Assembly: GCA_009837205.1 (NCBI GenBank)
Contig: VXTZ01000022.1
Coordinates: 1 to 64,000 of the forward strand
DNA length: 64,000 nucleotides
DNA from: Candidatus Dadabacteria bacterium
Lineage (GTDB): Bacteria; Desulfobacterota_D; UBA1144; Nemesobacterales; Nemesobacteraceae
Direction of reading: 5' to 3'
Positions 33,096 to 43,343 of the stretch are shown piece after piece. Numbering within the stretch: the stretch's first letter is position 1; each line of letters opens with the position of its first letter. The position numbers and the translations under genes were made by a program. The notes under the pieces were generated by a model. That model saw nothing but the letters and a program-made list of their open reading frames with translations. It was not told where the DNA came from and made no database searches.

Positions 33096-35624
33096 TCAGA
33101 TCTCAAACTTTGCGGTCAGAAACAACGTACGTCCCAGGATCGAATCAATGTACAATATGTGATCCTCATCGGAATCAGGACGGGACTGGCCCTCGTTGCC
33201 GATATTCAGAACGCCTCCCGTGAGCTCGAACCAGTTGAAACCAAAAGCGTTTCTCCAGCTAAGCGCGATGTCGTGCCCCGTCCACCTTCTGAAGGTTTTG
33301 GTGTCGGTTTCGTTTCGAAAAGACGTAACCGCGTGCATGTTCCACTGCGCTGTCAGGTCGTTTCGGTCTGCGCGGAGCAGAACATGAATACGGTTGCGCG
33401 GAATATCTCCGGGCTGCGTCTCCACTCCTACGCGCCTTTCGTAATTCGTTATCCTAATCCAGTTGGCATTGAGCATGAAATTCGCCAGATCGGTTTTCAG
33501 GTCGCCGCCGAGCCGGGCCGTAAACCCGTCCATGTCAGTCTCTCCGCTGTTGGTCAGCGGGTTGCGGATTTCTGTTAATCGACCGTCAGAACGCATCACG
33601 CTCAGTCCCGGATACTCGCTAAGCCTCCCGCTTCTCTCCAGGCTGACGACGAACTGCGTGCTCAAAGTGGCCGGTGTTTCCTGAAGACGAAGACGAAACC
33701 AGTCAAAGTCGGCTGAGAACGGACCCCAGCCCGCGGAGACACCGGCGCCAAGGCTTTCGGCCTCGTCCGGTTCCAGTTCCGGGTTACTGTCTGTGACCAC
33801 CCGCACTTGGTCTCTGGAACAATCGGGAGTCGGCGTGTCAGCGTCGCATACGTACGGGTAATAGACAAATTCCTCCACATGCAGGGCTGCAAGTCCGGGT
33901 GCTCGCGCTCCCCCGCTCCATGATGCGCGCAACGCGATATTGGGTATTACGCGGTAAAGCGTCGCTATCCTGTGCGAAAAGGCTCCCCCGACATCATCAA
34001 AATCATCGTGGCGGAGGGCAAACGACACGTCCACCGCATCTCCCAAAGGCACCAAAATATCGCCGAAAGCTGACAGGCGCCGACGATCGGCCATAAGCGA
34101 CTGCGAAGATCCCCCCAATACATCATCCGCGTTAACCGGCTCACCACGAAGATTAAAATATTTTCTGGAATTGCTTTGCTCCACTTTAGCGACCTGCAGA
34201 CCGGCGCTCCAGCGAAGCTTGTTGCCCATGAGCTCAAGCAGCGGGCCGTCAAGCGCTACCCCCGCCTCAAGGTGTTCATCTTTGTATTTAGACTCGCTCC
34301 GCACGCTGCTTTCCCTGATCGCGGCCCTGTGCTCTTCGGCTTCGGAAAGCGGATTCTGGATGTCGTAATCTCCGCTCTCAATAGCGGCGTTTATTACGGG
34401 TTCATTAATGAACGTATGGCCATCTACGCCATAGTCATAGCGATTGTAGTGAACATAGCCGTCATATCTTATGTTGTCCTTAATGTCCCCCCGCAGCCCC
34501 AGCGTAATATCATAATCTACAAGGTCCGAAACCCACAGGCGGTTGCCGTGCCCCAGAAAACGGTGGCCTACCGTGATACTTTCGGGGAAATTGCTCTCGT
34601 CAAGACCCTCAAAGTTCCCGCTTTCAATGAGGCTGTTTCTCAGCGCCTCGTCCGGCGCAAGGGAGAAAACGTTCGGATCCGGCGCCCACAAGTTCCTTAG
34701 TTCTTCCCTGGTTACGCGTCCCTCAATGTATATATCGGCTGCGTCGCCTACCGGATGACTGAAATTCATAAACGCGTGGTCATCTTGCCTGCGATCCAGA
34801 TGCCACGCGATGTCCGCATAGGCAAACCCGCAGACGGTGCCGAAAAATCCGCCCGGAGGATCCGTGAGTTCCCCCGTATACAAGCTTTCATCACAGTCGC
34901 CCAGCGCTCCCGAGACCCGTCCTCCGTCATCTTTTACCAGGAAAACCGTATTGCCGAGAGACGACACTCCTTCGGTGTCGGCGAAGGAACCTCCGGCCTG
35001 ATATCTGGCACGGCTGTAATCTCGGTCGATGTCGCGTACCTCGTCCCGCCGGAAGATGTCCGCCCCGACAGTAAGATTTCCCTCTCCGACGCTTGTGCCC
35101 CAGAGAACGCTTAGGTGTTCGGAATCGGCGCCCTCACCGCGGGGACGCCCGGCGTTTAACTGGATATCAAGGCCTTCATAGTTTTTCTTGAGAACGATAT
35201 TTATGGTGCCGCCGATCGCTCCCCCGCCATGCAGAGCGCTTGTGCTGTCACCAAAGATTTCAATGCGTTCGACAGCCGCGATCGGAATGGTGTCTGTGTC
35301 AACCCCGGCGTCTGAGACCCGCCGCCCGTTAATCAGGGTCAGAGTGCGCAACGGCCTTGCAATGCCGAAATTGTTAAAACTCGCCCGACCCAACAGATGC
35401 TTTATCCTTTTTACCCCCGAGAGCTCAATGTCCCTGCGGGTGATAACTTTCACGGGGTGCAGACTGCCGGATATCGCTTCTGAATACGGCCGGTTACCGA
35501 CAAGGTTCCCTTCTCTTGCGGATGCATCCTGAGCCATGGAGTGGCCCGTTGCCAGGACAAGCAGTGCGAGAATAATATTCCGGGGCGCAACGTGGTTAAC
35601 TGCCTCATAAAATTTACGAATCAT
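33096..35624 (-). CDS. TonB-dependent outer-membrane receptor
   Basis: 842 aa. The signal peptide has a hydrophobic core at about 18-30 (IILALLVLATG) with a cut near HSMAQDASA. The plug domain follows (HPVKVITRRDIELSGVKRI, LINGRRVSDAG, AVERIEIFGDSTSALHGGGA, GGTINIVLKK), then a long 22-strand barrel ending in LFLTAKFEI. It takes up a large substrate with TonB energy. The ligand is not evident and no siderophore or B12 genes are near. AAAGGAGTAAG precedes the ATG. A ligand-binding partner might be the surface protein encoded divergently. Confidence 0.93.
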   Translation of the reverse strand: MIRKFYEAVNHVAPRNIILALLVLATGHSMAQDASAREGNLVGNRPYSEAISGSLHPVKVITRRDIELSGVKRIKHLLGRASFNNFGIARPLRTLTLINGRRVSDAGVDTDTIPIAAVERIEIFGDSTSALHGGGAIGGTINIVLKKNYEGLDIQLNAGRPRGEGADSEHLSVLWGTSVGEGNLTVGADIFRRDEVRDIDRDYSRARYQAGGSFADTEGVSSLGNTVFLVKDDGGRVSGALGDCDESLYTGELTDPPGGFFGTVCGFAYADIAWHLDRRQDDHAFMNFSHPVGDAADIYIEGRVTREELRNLWAPDPNVFSLAPDEALRNSLIESGNFEGLDESNFPESITVGHRFLGHGNRLWVSDLVDYDITLGLRGDIKDNIRYDGYVHYNRYDYGVDGHTFINEPVINAAIESGDYDIQNPLSEAEEHRAAIRESSVRSESKYKDEHLEAGVALDGPLLELMGNKLRWSAGLQVAKVEQSNSRKYFNLRGEPVNADDVLGGSSQSLMADRRRLSAFGDILVPLGDAVDVSFALRHDDFDDVGGAFSHRIATLYRVIPNIALRASWSGGARAPGLAALHVEEFVYYPYVCDADTPTPDCSRDQVRVVTDSNPELEPDEAESLGAGVSAGWGPFSADFDWFRLRLQETPATLSTQFVVSLERSGRLSEYPGLSVMRSDGRLTEIRNPLTNSGETDMDGFTARLGGDLKTDLANFMLNANWIRITNYERRVGVETQPGDIPRNRIHVLLRADRNDLTAQWNMHAVTSFRNETDTKTFRRWTGHDIALSWRNAFGFNWFELTGGVLNIGNEGQSRPDSDEDHILYIDSILGRTLFLTAKFEI

Positions 35625-35801
35625 TTTTTCTTACTCCTTTTTATCGCTTGAGTTTTCGGCACTCGTCTGCAACGTTATCAAGGGTATGTTTTGTTTAAAT
35701 TCCATTTCAAAACTAACCGGTTATTATCAACTGGCAAAGAATAAAAGCCTGAAGCTTACAGGAGTTTGTATCTTAATTAGCAAAAAGAGGGGTTTTAAAT
35801 C

Positions 35802-37157
35802 ATGAAAAAAGTCGCGGCACTCACCCTGTTTTTCCTCTGTGTGTTCATATTAGTTTTTTCCGTCGCCCCGCCTGCTTCTGCACACCATGGCGTAACTGCC
35901 AAAGAGGCGAGCGCGGGAGACATGGACGATATGAGAAACTTCTTACTGCACATGAAAGAGCACCGGGAGCCGCGGGTCACAAGTGATGAGGGTCGAGTAG
36001 AATTCCGAAACGCCTTGAGAAACAATAACGGAGTATGGCGCCACGGCGACACGTACGTAATTACCGTTAACAAGTCCACTGGCGGGGAAGCGACCGACGC
36101 TCCTTTTCAGTCAGGCGACATCATACTTTTTCATGGGAGACATCCCGGGGCCCTGAGCGGATCCTTGAGAGGCATCCCGGTTTTCCGGAGACTGATGGAC
36201 ATGGCGGAAGGAGCGGGTGACAAGGTGGTCTGCGTTCAGGACGACAGGACCGGGAAAGGCGGCAGGCATATCTGCGCCGTTGGGGATTCCGATACGGGCG
36301 AAGCAGGGGATTCCCTTATACACGTTGGCGGATTTGATCATGAGCTGAGGGAAGCGGATCATTCCAAGTCGCTTGACGCATGTCCCGATCTCTCCGGAAA
36401 GGGCTGGCTTAGCGCCGACATGGTGAATGACGAGCCAAGCCTAGTGCGTTACCTGGAGGGGGTTGAGGCGCACATTACCGAGGAGTTTGCCGAGGTTAGT
36501 AACTCCCGGGGAAGGCTTCCGCTGGTGAGAATGATTCAGCTTATGCCGTGCTGGAGGGAACCGCCTTGGCAGTCGGGTTCCATATATTTCTATATAGTTA
36601 CCGGTACGGATAAGATGTACGGGATTTTTAACGGAAACTCCCCGCAGCTTCAAGACAGGTCGTTGCGTCTTGTGGATGATAACGGAGTTGAAGTTGCCAA
36701 ACGCATTTTAGAAGAGGTAGACAGGCAAGACGATACCCCGGGAGAGGGTTTCCTCACTTACCTTTGGGAAGATCCGACTGTTATTGGTGACGAGGTGCTC
36801 TGTGAAGAGACAGCACCTGCTTCCGGGCCGTCCCCGGAAGATGAAGATGTGTTTTGTGAGGCGGGGAACCCCATCCCCGGCCGCTCCCCCGGCACATCGG
36901 TCAAGATCGGGTATTTCATACGTACAGATTTCGGCATAGAAGGGGGTACGAAGTATGTTCTCGGTTCCGGTATTTACCCGGGGTCGGAACAGGGTGGTAG
37001 CGGTGGCAGCGACGGCAGCGGCGGCGGAGGATGCGCGATTGCTTCCGGGAGCGGAAACGAGCTTGATGCCGGGACTTTTAATCTGTTTCTGATCGCAGCG
37101 GTTCTGTTTCTTGCGGCTTCGGTGGGAAGGCGCCTTGGCGCAACGCAAGGCTCCTGA
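35802..37157 (+). CDS. Secreted protein with Cache-like domain and C-terminal sorting signal
   Basis: 451 aa with an N-terminal signal peptide (MKKVAALTLFFLCVFILVFS ... ASA). The middle (about 200-290, SIYFYIVTGTDKMYGIFNGN) resembles a single Cache sensor domain. The C-terminus has a Gly/Ser-rich stretch, then GGGGCAIASGSGNE, a hydrophobic segment (NLFLIAAVLFLAASV) and GRR. That tripartite end (Cys motif, membrane span, basic tail) is like JDVT-CTERM or MYXO-CTERM sorting signals, which are cut by an intramembrane protease. The protein is probably anchored at the cell surface. Function unknown. Confidence 0.65.
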   Translation: MKKVAALTLFFLCVFILVFSVAPPASAHHGVTAKEASAGDMDDMRNFLLHMKEHREPRVTSDEGRVEFRNALRNNNGVWRHGDTYVITVNKSTGGEATDAPFQSGDIILFHGRHPGALSGSLRGIPVFRRLMDMAEGAGDKVVCVQDDRTGKGGRHICAVGDSDTGEAGDSLIHVGGFDHELREADHSKSLDACPDLSGKGWLSADMVNDEPSLVRYLEGVEAHITEEFAEVSNSRGRLPLVRMIQLMPCWREPPWQSGSIYFYIVTGTDKMYGIFNGNSPQLQDRSLRLVDDNGVEVAKRILEEVDRQDDTPGEGFLTYLWEDPTVIGDEVLCEETAPASGPSPEDEDVFCEAGNPIPGRSPGTSVKIGYFIRTDFGIEGGTKYVLGSGIYPGSEQGGSGGSDGSGGGGCAIASGSGNELDAGTFNLFLIAAVLFLAASVGRRLGATQGS

Positions 37158-37368
37158 CCTGGGATCTGCGCGCGCGGCGGAGGGAGAGGCGCCGGAGAGG
37201 TTAAACCTGGCCCAGGAGAGCATGTCGCGGGCAGCGAAGCAGTGAATCTGCTTTTCGCCGAACAGAGTTGAGTGTTGCTTCTTCTGTGCTGTGAAAAAGA
37301 CGGTTTCTATTCCCGGTGGGTGTGCCTCGACGCCTAGATAGCGCTAGGGTCGCCACCCTCCACCCGGC

Positions 37369-37397
37369 TTGATTAAACCCCTCGGATTCAATATAAT
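37369..37397 (+). promoter_or_regulatory. Promoter of the Fe-S oxidoreductase gene
   Basis: TTGATT (37369-37374), 17 nt, TATAAT (37392-37397); the ATG at 37441 has AGGAGA 8 nt upstream. Confidence 0.7.
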
Positions 37398-37440
37398 TTA
37401 AACCGCCTTTTTTTTTCATGTCTTGCTCAGGAGAGACTAG

Positions 37441-39441
37441 ATGAACCCCAAATCCGCAATAATGCTTCTGCTGCTTATAGCGGCCTTCGGTTTTTTCGCC
37501 TACAACATCCGCCTCCTCCTAAGACTCGTCACTCTCGGCAAAAAGGAAGACAACAGGTTTGACAACATTCCCGAGAGGATAAGGAAGGTAATCGTCTACG
37601 TGTTCGGCCAAAGGAGGCTTTTCAAGTACCGTTTCGCCGGCATAGAACACGCCATGATCTTCTGGGGCTTCGTCATAATAACGGTGGGGACTGTGGAGAT
37701 GCTCGTAAGCGGTGTCGTTCCCGGATTTCACTTTTTCCCGGGAACCCTGGGAGGAATCTACGAGCTGGTTCTTGACATAGTGCAGGCCCTAGTTCTGGTG
37801 GCCATAGGTATGGGCATAATAAACAGGCTCACCATAGGGAGAAGAAGGGAGGTTAACGGGCCCGACGCGGTCGTGATACTGGGTCTCATATTCGGCCTCA
37901 TGATCACCGCCTTTCTCACCACGGGGGCGAGGATAGCGCTTGCCGAGACGAGTCCCGCTATGCTGCCGGTGTCCGGGGCCTTTTCCGGGCTCTACGAAGG
38001 CATGAGCACCGGGAGCACCTTTTTCTGGAAGGAGTTTTTCTGGTGGTTCCACATTCTCATAGTGCTTTCCTTTCTCAACTACCTTCCCTACTCCAAGCAC
38101 AGCCATGTCCTGACGGCCGTTTTCAATGTTTTTTTCCAGAGCCTGAAGCCCCGCGGGCAGCTCTCGAAGCTCGATTTCGAGGAAATCCCCGAAGACCTTG
38201 ATCACTTCGGCTCCTCGAAAATAGCCGATTTCAGCTGGAAGGACATACTTGACGCCTATACCTGCACCGAGTGCGGAAGATGCACGGACAACTGCCCGGC
38301 GTGGAACACCGAAAAGGTGCTCTCTCCTAGGGACATCGTTGTTAAGCTTCGCCACTACGTCTCAAGCGAGGGGAAAGACATACTCGCCGGAAAACCCCAG
38401 GAAGAGCAGCCCGATCTTCCCGACACCGAGTGGGTGACGCCCGAAGAGCTCTGGGCGTGCACTACGTGCAACGCATGCGTTGAGCAGTGCCCGCTTTTCA
38501 TTGACCAGATGGGCAAGATAATGGACATGAGAAGGTTCCTTACCCTCGAGGGCCGCATGAGCGGAACCGCCACGAGGACCCTTCAGAAACTTCAGAACAA
38601 CGGAAACCCCTGGGGATTCCCTGAGGCCGACCGTGGCGCCTGGCTTTCCGAGATGGAAGTTCCCATCCTCGGAGTCTCGGCCGAGAACGCAAGCGAATTT
38701 GACGTGATTTACTGGACTGGATGCTTCGGGGGCTACGACCCGAGGGGTCAGGAAGTCTCAAAGGCGATAGTGACCCTGCTTAAGATTGCGGGGGTTAATT
38801 TCGCCGTCATGGGTCCCGCGGAGACCTGCACGGGCGATCCCGCGAGAAGGCTCGGAGAGGAGGCTCTCTACCAGATGCTCGCCGTCCAGAACATCGAGAC
38901 TCTGAATGAATTGAAGGTGAAGAAGATTCTCGCGAACTGTCCCCACTGCTTCAACACCATGAAGAACGAGTACCCGCAGTTCGGCGGGCACTACGAGGTC
39001 GTCCACCACACCGATTTTCTCCTGCAGCTGATCCAGGAGGGCAGGCTTAACCCCGACGCTCCGATCGAGGAGAAGATAACATACCACGATTCCTGCTACA
39101 TCGGCCGCTACAACAACGTTTACGATTCTCCAAGGGAGATACTGAAAAGCATTCCGGGGATCGATCTGGTGGAGATGAAGAGGAACAGGACAAAGAGTTT
39201 CTGCTGCGGAGCCGGAGGCGGAAAGATATGGATGGAGGAAGAGGCTCCCAGGGTTAACTGGAACCGCTTCGACGAGGCCGCGGACATTAACCCCGACACC
39301 CTGGCGACGGCGTGCTACTTCTGCAACACGATGTTTGACGACGCCGCACGATTCAAGGGCAAGGAGGAGGAGATCGGCATCCAGGACATAGCCGAAATCC
39401 TTAACCGCTCGGTTAAAGCCGACGCGCCTCCCCCGTCGTAA
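37441..39441 (+). CDS. Membrane-bound (Fe-S) oxidoreductase, HdrD/GlpC-like
   Basis: 666 aa in three parts. The N-terminal membrane domain has about five to six helices in residues 1-230, resembling nitrate reductase gamma/cytochrome b. It is followed by two 4Fe-4S motifs (CTECGRCTDNCP at 275 and CTTCNACVEQCP about 65 residues later). Two CCG cysteine domains end the protein (AETCTGDPARR, ILANCPHCFN; HDSCYIGRYNN, SFCCGAGGGKIW). Family members pass electrons between flavoproteins and the quinone pool, for instance with ETF in beta-oxidation. It stands alone with its own promoter; the partner is not visible. Confidence 0.88.
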   Translation: MNPKSAIMLLLLIAAFGFFAYNIRLLLRLVTLGKKEDNRFDNIPERIRKVIVYVFGQRRLFKYRFAGIEHAMIFWGFVIITVGTVEMLVSGVVPGFHFFPGTLGGIYELVLDIVQALVLVAIGMGIINRLTIGRRREVNGPDAVVILGLIFGLMITAFLTTGARIALAETSPAMLPVSGAFSGLYEGMSTGSTFFWKEFFWWFHILIVLSFLNYLPYSKHSHVLTAVFNVFFQSLKPRGQLSKLDFEEIPEDLDHFGSSKIADFSWKDILDAYTCTECGRCTDNCPAWNTEKVLSPRDIVVKLRHYVSSEGKDILAGKPQEEQPDLPDTEWVTPEELWACTTCNACVEQCPLFIDQMGKIMDMRRFLTLEGRMSGTATRTLQKLQNNGNPWGFPEADRGAWLSEMEVPILGVSAENASEFDVIYWTGCFGGYDPRGQEVSKAIVTLLKIAGVNFAVMGPAETCTGDPARRLGEEALYQMLAVQNIETLNELKVKKILANCPHCFNTMKNEYPQFGGHYEVVHHTDFLLQLIQEGRLNPDAPIEEKITYHDSCYIGRYNNVYDSPREILKSIPGIDLVEMKRNRTKSFCCGAGGGKIWMEEEAPRVNWNRFDEAADINPDTLATACYFCNTMFDDAARFKGKEEEIGIQDIAEILNRSVKADAPPPS

Positions 39442-39490
39442 GCGCGTTCCCAAGTGCTCGACGGGCTTTGAGTCTCAAAGAGAGGAGGCG

Positions 39491-40714
39491 ATGAAGCTTC
39501 ACAGACCAAAGTCCCTTTTGATAGACTCGGGCGCGGGATGGTTCGATTCGGGTTCCTCTGCCACGGCCGGGATTTTCGGCGACCCTGCCCTCACCCTCTG
39601 CTTCTCAAGCGACGGGACCAAAGTGTTTTCCCGCTCCGGGGAGGAGACTTTCTCGGAAGACCCTCTCGGTTTGGTTGAGAAACTGGCTGCCGAGGGATAC
39701 ACGGCTCTCGGCTACATAAGCTACGATTACCTAAGCTACACGACTCCCGGGGTCGCGACCTCGGACGCAAAGCAGAGGGAGAAACTCCCTTTCCTTTTTT
39801 TCCATTTCTACGAAGAAGACAGCTTTTACACGGCCCCTTGGGAAGAAGTTCTCTCTGCCTTCCCGCGGGAGAGGGCAGGTCCCGGGCCCCTTCCCCGCTC
39901 GAACATTGAAAGGGAAGAATACGCCCGGAAGATTTCGGCGATAAAGGAGCATATAGCGGCGGGAGATGTTTATCAGGTGAACCTTTCGCGAAAGTTCCGC
40001 TTCAAGCCTTTGGGTGAGCCGCTTTCGTGGTTTCTGGATTTTTACCGCGCCCAGCCCGTTCCCTTCGCCGCCTTTATCGGTTTTCCGGGTTTTGAGCTTG
40101 TAAGCGGCTCCATGGAGCTTTTTCTTAGGAGAAGGGGCGACAACATTACCACGAGACCCATAAAGGGGACCGTCCGCAGGGACCCCGACCCACGACGAGA
40201 CAGGGAACTTGCCGAGGCACTCGGGAAAAAGCCCAAGGAGCGGGCCGAGAACCTCATGATAGTTGATCTCATGAGAAACGACCTCGGGAGGATATGCGGG
40301 TACGGTTCCATAGGGGTAAGGGAGCTTTTTGCCGTCCGCAGCTACAGTACGCTTTTCCAGATGGAGTCCGAAATCGAGGGGCGCCTTCGCCCGGGAGTCG
40401 GACTCTCTCAAATAATTGCCAGCACTTTTCCTCCCGGATCCGTTACCGGGGCCCCGAAAAGGGAAGCTATCCGCATAATAGACAGCCTTGAGCCCCATGA
40501 AAGAGGCCCTTATTGCGGAGCGATCTGCCTGTTCTCTCCGAGCGGGGACTTCACCATGAGCGTCGCGATCCGCACCGGGGTGAACAGTTCCGAGGGGGCG
40601 GATTTCTGGTTCGGAGGCGGAATTGTGTGGGATTCGAAAGCGGACGACGAATACGGGGAGACGGAGCTCAAGGCAAAGGCTCTCACATCAATTGCGTCCC
40701 GACAGGTGCTATAA
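39491..40714 (+). CDS. pabB: Aminodeoxychorismate synthase component I PabB
   Basis: Chorismate-binding enzyme of 407 aa: [46 protein letters not shown] and [18 protein letters not shown] are the pabB/trpE core. PabB is preferred over TrpE because a pabC-type aminotransferase follows and folE2 is close by. The glutaminase (PabA) is not in the window. GAGGAGG is just before the ATG. Confidence 0.88.
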   Translation: MKLHRPKSLLIDSGAGWFDSGSSATAGIFGDPALTLCFSSDGTKVFSRSGEETFSEDPLGLVEKLAAEGYTALGYISYDYLSYTTPGVATSDAKQREKLPFLFFHFYEEDSFYTAPWEEVLSAFPRERAGPGPLPRSNIEREEYARKISAIKEHIAAGDVYQVNLSRKFRFKPLGEPLSWFLDFYRAQPVPFAAFIGFPGFELVSGSMELFLRRRGDNITTRPIKGTVRRDPDPRRDRELAEALGKKPKERAENLMIVDLMRNDLGRICGYGSIGVRELFAVRSYSTLFQMESEIEGRLRPGVGLSQIIASTFPPGSVTGAPKREAIRIIDSLEPHERGPYCGAICLFSPSGDFTMSVAIRTGVNSSEGADFWFGGGIVWDSKADDEYGETELKAKALTSIASRQVL

Positions 40715-40723
40715 TCATTGGAT

Positions 40724-41533
40724 ATGGAGGAACTTTTCTTTCTCGACGAGAAAAAGCTTGAGGATGCGCCTGCGCTCCGCGCTCTTTTTTACGGAGAAGG
40801 GGTTTTCGAGAGCTTCAGGTGGAAGGGATCCCCGCCCGTTTTTCTCTCCATGCATCTTGAGAGAATGAGAAAGGGAGCCTCTTTTCTCGGCATCCCGTTT
40901 CCCCCGGAATCCCGGGTAAGGCTCAGAATCGAGCATGCCGTGGGAGCGTCCCCCGGGGGCGATCTGCACGTAAAAGCCTGTCTTCTCGCCCAAGGGGACA
41001 CGGTTTATCACTCACAGCCCCGGGCGGCCTCGCTTCTTGTGTCCGTAAGACCCCGCGCGCAGAGTCCGGATGCACTGTCTCTTTGGGTCTGCAGCGAGAG
41101 AAGAGCCCCGCAGAACAGCCTTTTTTCGCACAAGACGCTTAACTATCTGGGAAATATCGTGGCGAAGAGAGGGGCTGTCGAGAGGGGTTTTGGCGAAGCC
41201 CTTTTTCTCGATACCGACGGCAGGGTGGCCGAGACCTCGTGCCACAATGTTTTCTGGGCCAGAGGGAAAAGGCTTTTCACTCCGTCTTCTGAGTGCCCTG
41301 TTTTGCCTGGGGTGACCAGGGAAATCGTTTTGCGTTCAGCCGGGCGGCTTGGCTATGAGCCCGTCTGCGGGAAATTTCCCCTTGAGGAGCTTCTGTCAAG
41401 TGATTACGCTTTTCTTACCAACGCTGTTGCGGGTATTGTTTATGTAAGCGGGGTGGGCGGCGACGCGATGCCTTCTGTTTCTCGTAGTTACGAGGTTATG
41501 AGGGAATCGCTTCTTTCAGAGTTCGGGTGGTAG
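40724..41533 (+). CDS. pabC: Aminodeoxychorismate lyase PabC-like, class IV aminotransferase
   Basis: Fold-type IV PLP enzyme of 269 aa: YGEGVFESFRW, the PLP lysine in SHKTLNYLGNIVAK, ALFLDTDGRVAETSCHNVFW and TPSSECPVLPGVTREIV. After PabB it likely splits aminodeoxychorismate to 4-aminobenzoate and pyruvate; a branched-chain aminotransferase role is less likely. A TATAAT ends 8 nt before the ATG, so a separate leaderless transcript is possible. TTG at 40718 is an alternative start. Confidence 0.88.
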   Translation: MEELFFLDEKKLEDAPALRALFYGEGVFESFRWKGSPPVFLSMHLERMRKGASFLGIPFPPESRVRLRIEHAVGASPGGDLHVKACLLAQGDTVYHSQPRAASLLVSVRPRAQSPDALSLWVCSERRAPQNSLFSHKTLNYLGNIVAKRGAVERGFGEALFLDTDGRVAETSCHNVFWARGKRLFTPSSECPVLPGVTREIVLRSAGRLGYEPVCGKFPLEELLSSDYAFLTNAVAGIVYVSGVGGDAMPSVSRSYEVMRESLLSEFGW

Positions 41534-41596
41534 AATTAAGGGAACGGAAAAAACTTTAGGATTTGCTGTGGGCACTAAGAAGCCGAGGGTGGTTTT

Positions 41597-41935
41597 ATGT
41601 CTGGCGAGATAACGGTCAGGGAGTATCAGCGGGAAGTCGACGAGTGGATAAGGGAAGTGGGAGTGCGGTACTTCTCCGAGCTTACCAACCTCGCGCAGCT
41701 TGTCGAGGAAGTGGGGGAGGTGGCGAGAATCATGTCCAGGACATACGGGGAGCAGAGTTTCAAGGGGAATGAAAATCGCCGGGAACTCGGGGACGAGCTT
41801 GCAGACGTCTTCTTCGTTTTAACATGTATAGCGAACCAGACGGGAGTTGATCTTACGGAGGTTTTGAGAAAGAATTTTGAGAAGAAAACACAGAGAGACG
41901 GGAAGCGGCACTCGGACAATCCCAAACTTCGCTGA
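41597..41935 (+). CDS. MazG-like nucleotide pyrophosphohydrolase
   Basis: A 112-aa single-domain MazG/dUTPase-like protein: LAQLVEEVGEVARIM (the EExxE metal site) and ELGDELADVFFVLTCIANQTG (ExxD). It hydrolyses NTPs to NMPs. Between pabC and folE2, a role in removing the pyrophosphate of dihydroneopterin triphosphate is conceivable but unproven; a housekeeping role is equally likely. Confidence 0.85.
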   Translation: MSGEITVREYQREVDEWIREVGVRYFSELTNLAQLVEEVGEVARIMSRTYGEQSFKGNENRRELGDELADVFFVLTCIANQTGVDLTEVLRKNFEKKTQRDGKRHSDNPKLR

Positions 41936-42056
41936 AGACCCCGTTGAGGGCTCTGGTTGTTGCAAAGGGTTTTCATTGTGGTATTATTCCCCGTCCTGAG
42001 AAGAACCCGTCTTTGATTTGCGGCAGTTACTCTATTGAACAAAGAGGAAAAATGTT

Positions 42057-42893
42057 TTGAAAATGAAACTTGAAGAAAAGCCTATTGAAGACATACAGGC
42101 GAGAAAGGACTACAGGAATATCTCCATAGACAGAGTCGGCGTCTGTGACCTCAAGATTCCGCTTAAGATAAAAGGCTGCGAGATCGATTCTGAGAAGGAC
42201 CAGAATATTCAGGCTTCCCTGAGTCTGAGCGTTAACCTCGGCCCCGACCAGAAGGGAATTCACATGAGCCGCCTGCTTGAGACTGCTCTTGATTTCAACG
42301 GATCTTTCTCCTTGGGAAATATGGCTTCTTTCCTGATCGCTCTCTGCGACAGGCAGAACTCGGCAGATTCCGACGTCAAAATAGAGTTTGATTACTTTTT
42401 CAACCGGCATGCCCCGGTAAGCGGCAAGATATCCCCGCAGCCTTACAAGTGCACGTACCACGGCGAAATGCACCCGGAGGGGATACGCCTTACCCAGAGC
42501 GTAGTGGTTCCGGTCAAGACCCTTTGTCCCTGCAGCAAGGAGATAAGCGATTACGGGGCTCACAACCAGCGTTCCAAGGTTTTCATAACCATCACGCACG
42601 AAGGAAAGAAGGAAAACGATCCGATAGGGATATGCCTTGAGGAAATAATAGAGATTGCGGAAAGAGGGGCCTCTTCCCCGCTTTACCCGCTTTTAAAAAG
42701 GGAAGATGAGCGCCACGTTACCATGAGCGCTTACAACAAGCCGTGCTTTGTTGAGGATGTCGTGAGAAATATAGCTTCGGAACTCCACGGCAACCCCAGT
42801 TTCGACTCTTACGAACTCAGGGTTCTTAACTACGAAAGCATTCACAGCCATAACGCCTTTGCCAGCATCGGCAAAAGATTCTCAGGCAAGTAA
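42057..42893 (+). CDS. folE2: GTP cyclohydrolase FolE2 (type IB)
   Basis: First enzyme of folate synthesis (and queuosine supply), metal-promiscuous type IB. 278 aa: GIHMSRLLETA, VPVKTLCPCSKEISDYGAHN (the catalytic Cys) and the C-terminal ELRVLNYESIHSHNAFA. TTG at 42057 has the better-spaced AGAGG; ATG at 42063 is an alternative. Together with pabBC it forms a folate block, and its product path also supplies QueF. No Zur box was found upstream. Confidence 0.92.
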   Translation: MKMKLEEKPIEDIQARKDYRNISIDRVGVCDLKIPLKIKGCEIDSEKDQNIQASLSLSVNLGPDQKGIHMSRLLETALDFNGSFSLGNMASFLIALCDRQNSADSDVKIEFDYFFNRHAPVSGKISPQPYKCTYHGEMHPEGIRLTQSVVVPVKTLCPCSKEISDYGAHNQRSKVFITITHEGKKENDPIGICLEEIIEIAERGASSPLYPLLKREDERHVTMSAYNKPCFVEDVVRNIASELHGNPSFDSYELRVLNYESIHSHNAFASIGKRFSGK

Positions 42894-43343
42894 ACCTCCG
42901 TAAAACCTCGGACTGGTGGCTGTTTCGGTTGTTTTTCGGGCACAATCAGCCCCTATCCCCTAGTTGATAGTGAATGCAAGATCCCGCTCTCGTGCCTTTT
43001 TGAAGATTGCACAGTGCCGGGAACCTTGAGGGACCCCAGATTTTCGTAATTGCTTGATATTAAACAATTTTTTTCTGTTGATAGATTGTGGAATTTTTTA
43101 GGACTCGGCGTCTTAACAAGTTTAACTATCTGAAATTACTTGATAATTTTTTCCGGCCCTCGAAGGTCTCTTTTAGCCCTGTGTGAAATTGCTACTAGCC
43201 GGTACCAGATCTTTTTTATCCGCCGTAATGTGTTCTTTTGCCTTGTTTTTCGGGCAACAAGGAAGGATTTCAGCTTATTTTTAAAGCATGGAAAACTTGT
43301 GTAATTTTATCTCCTGACTGTTATTTTCTGTGGCGGAGGAAAA
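42894..43343. other. 450-bp gap between folE2 and midA
   Basis: AT-rich and without a convincing gene. A weak hairpin-like TTGCC...GGGCAA lies near 43240 and GGAGG precedes midA at its end. I see no terminator, RNA or mobile remnant that can be supported. Confidence 0.5.
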
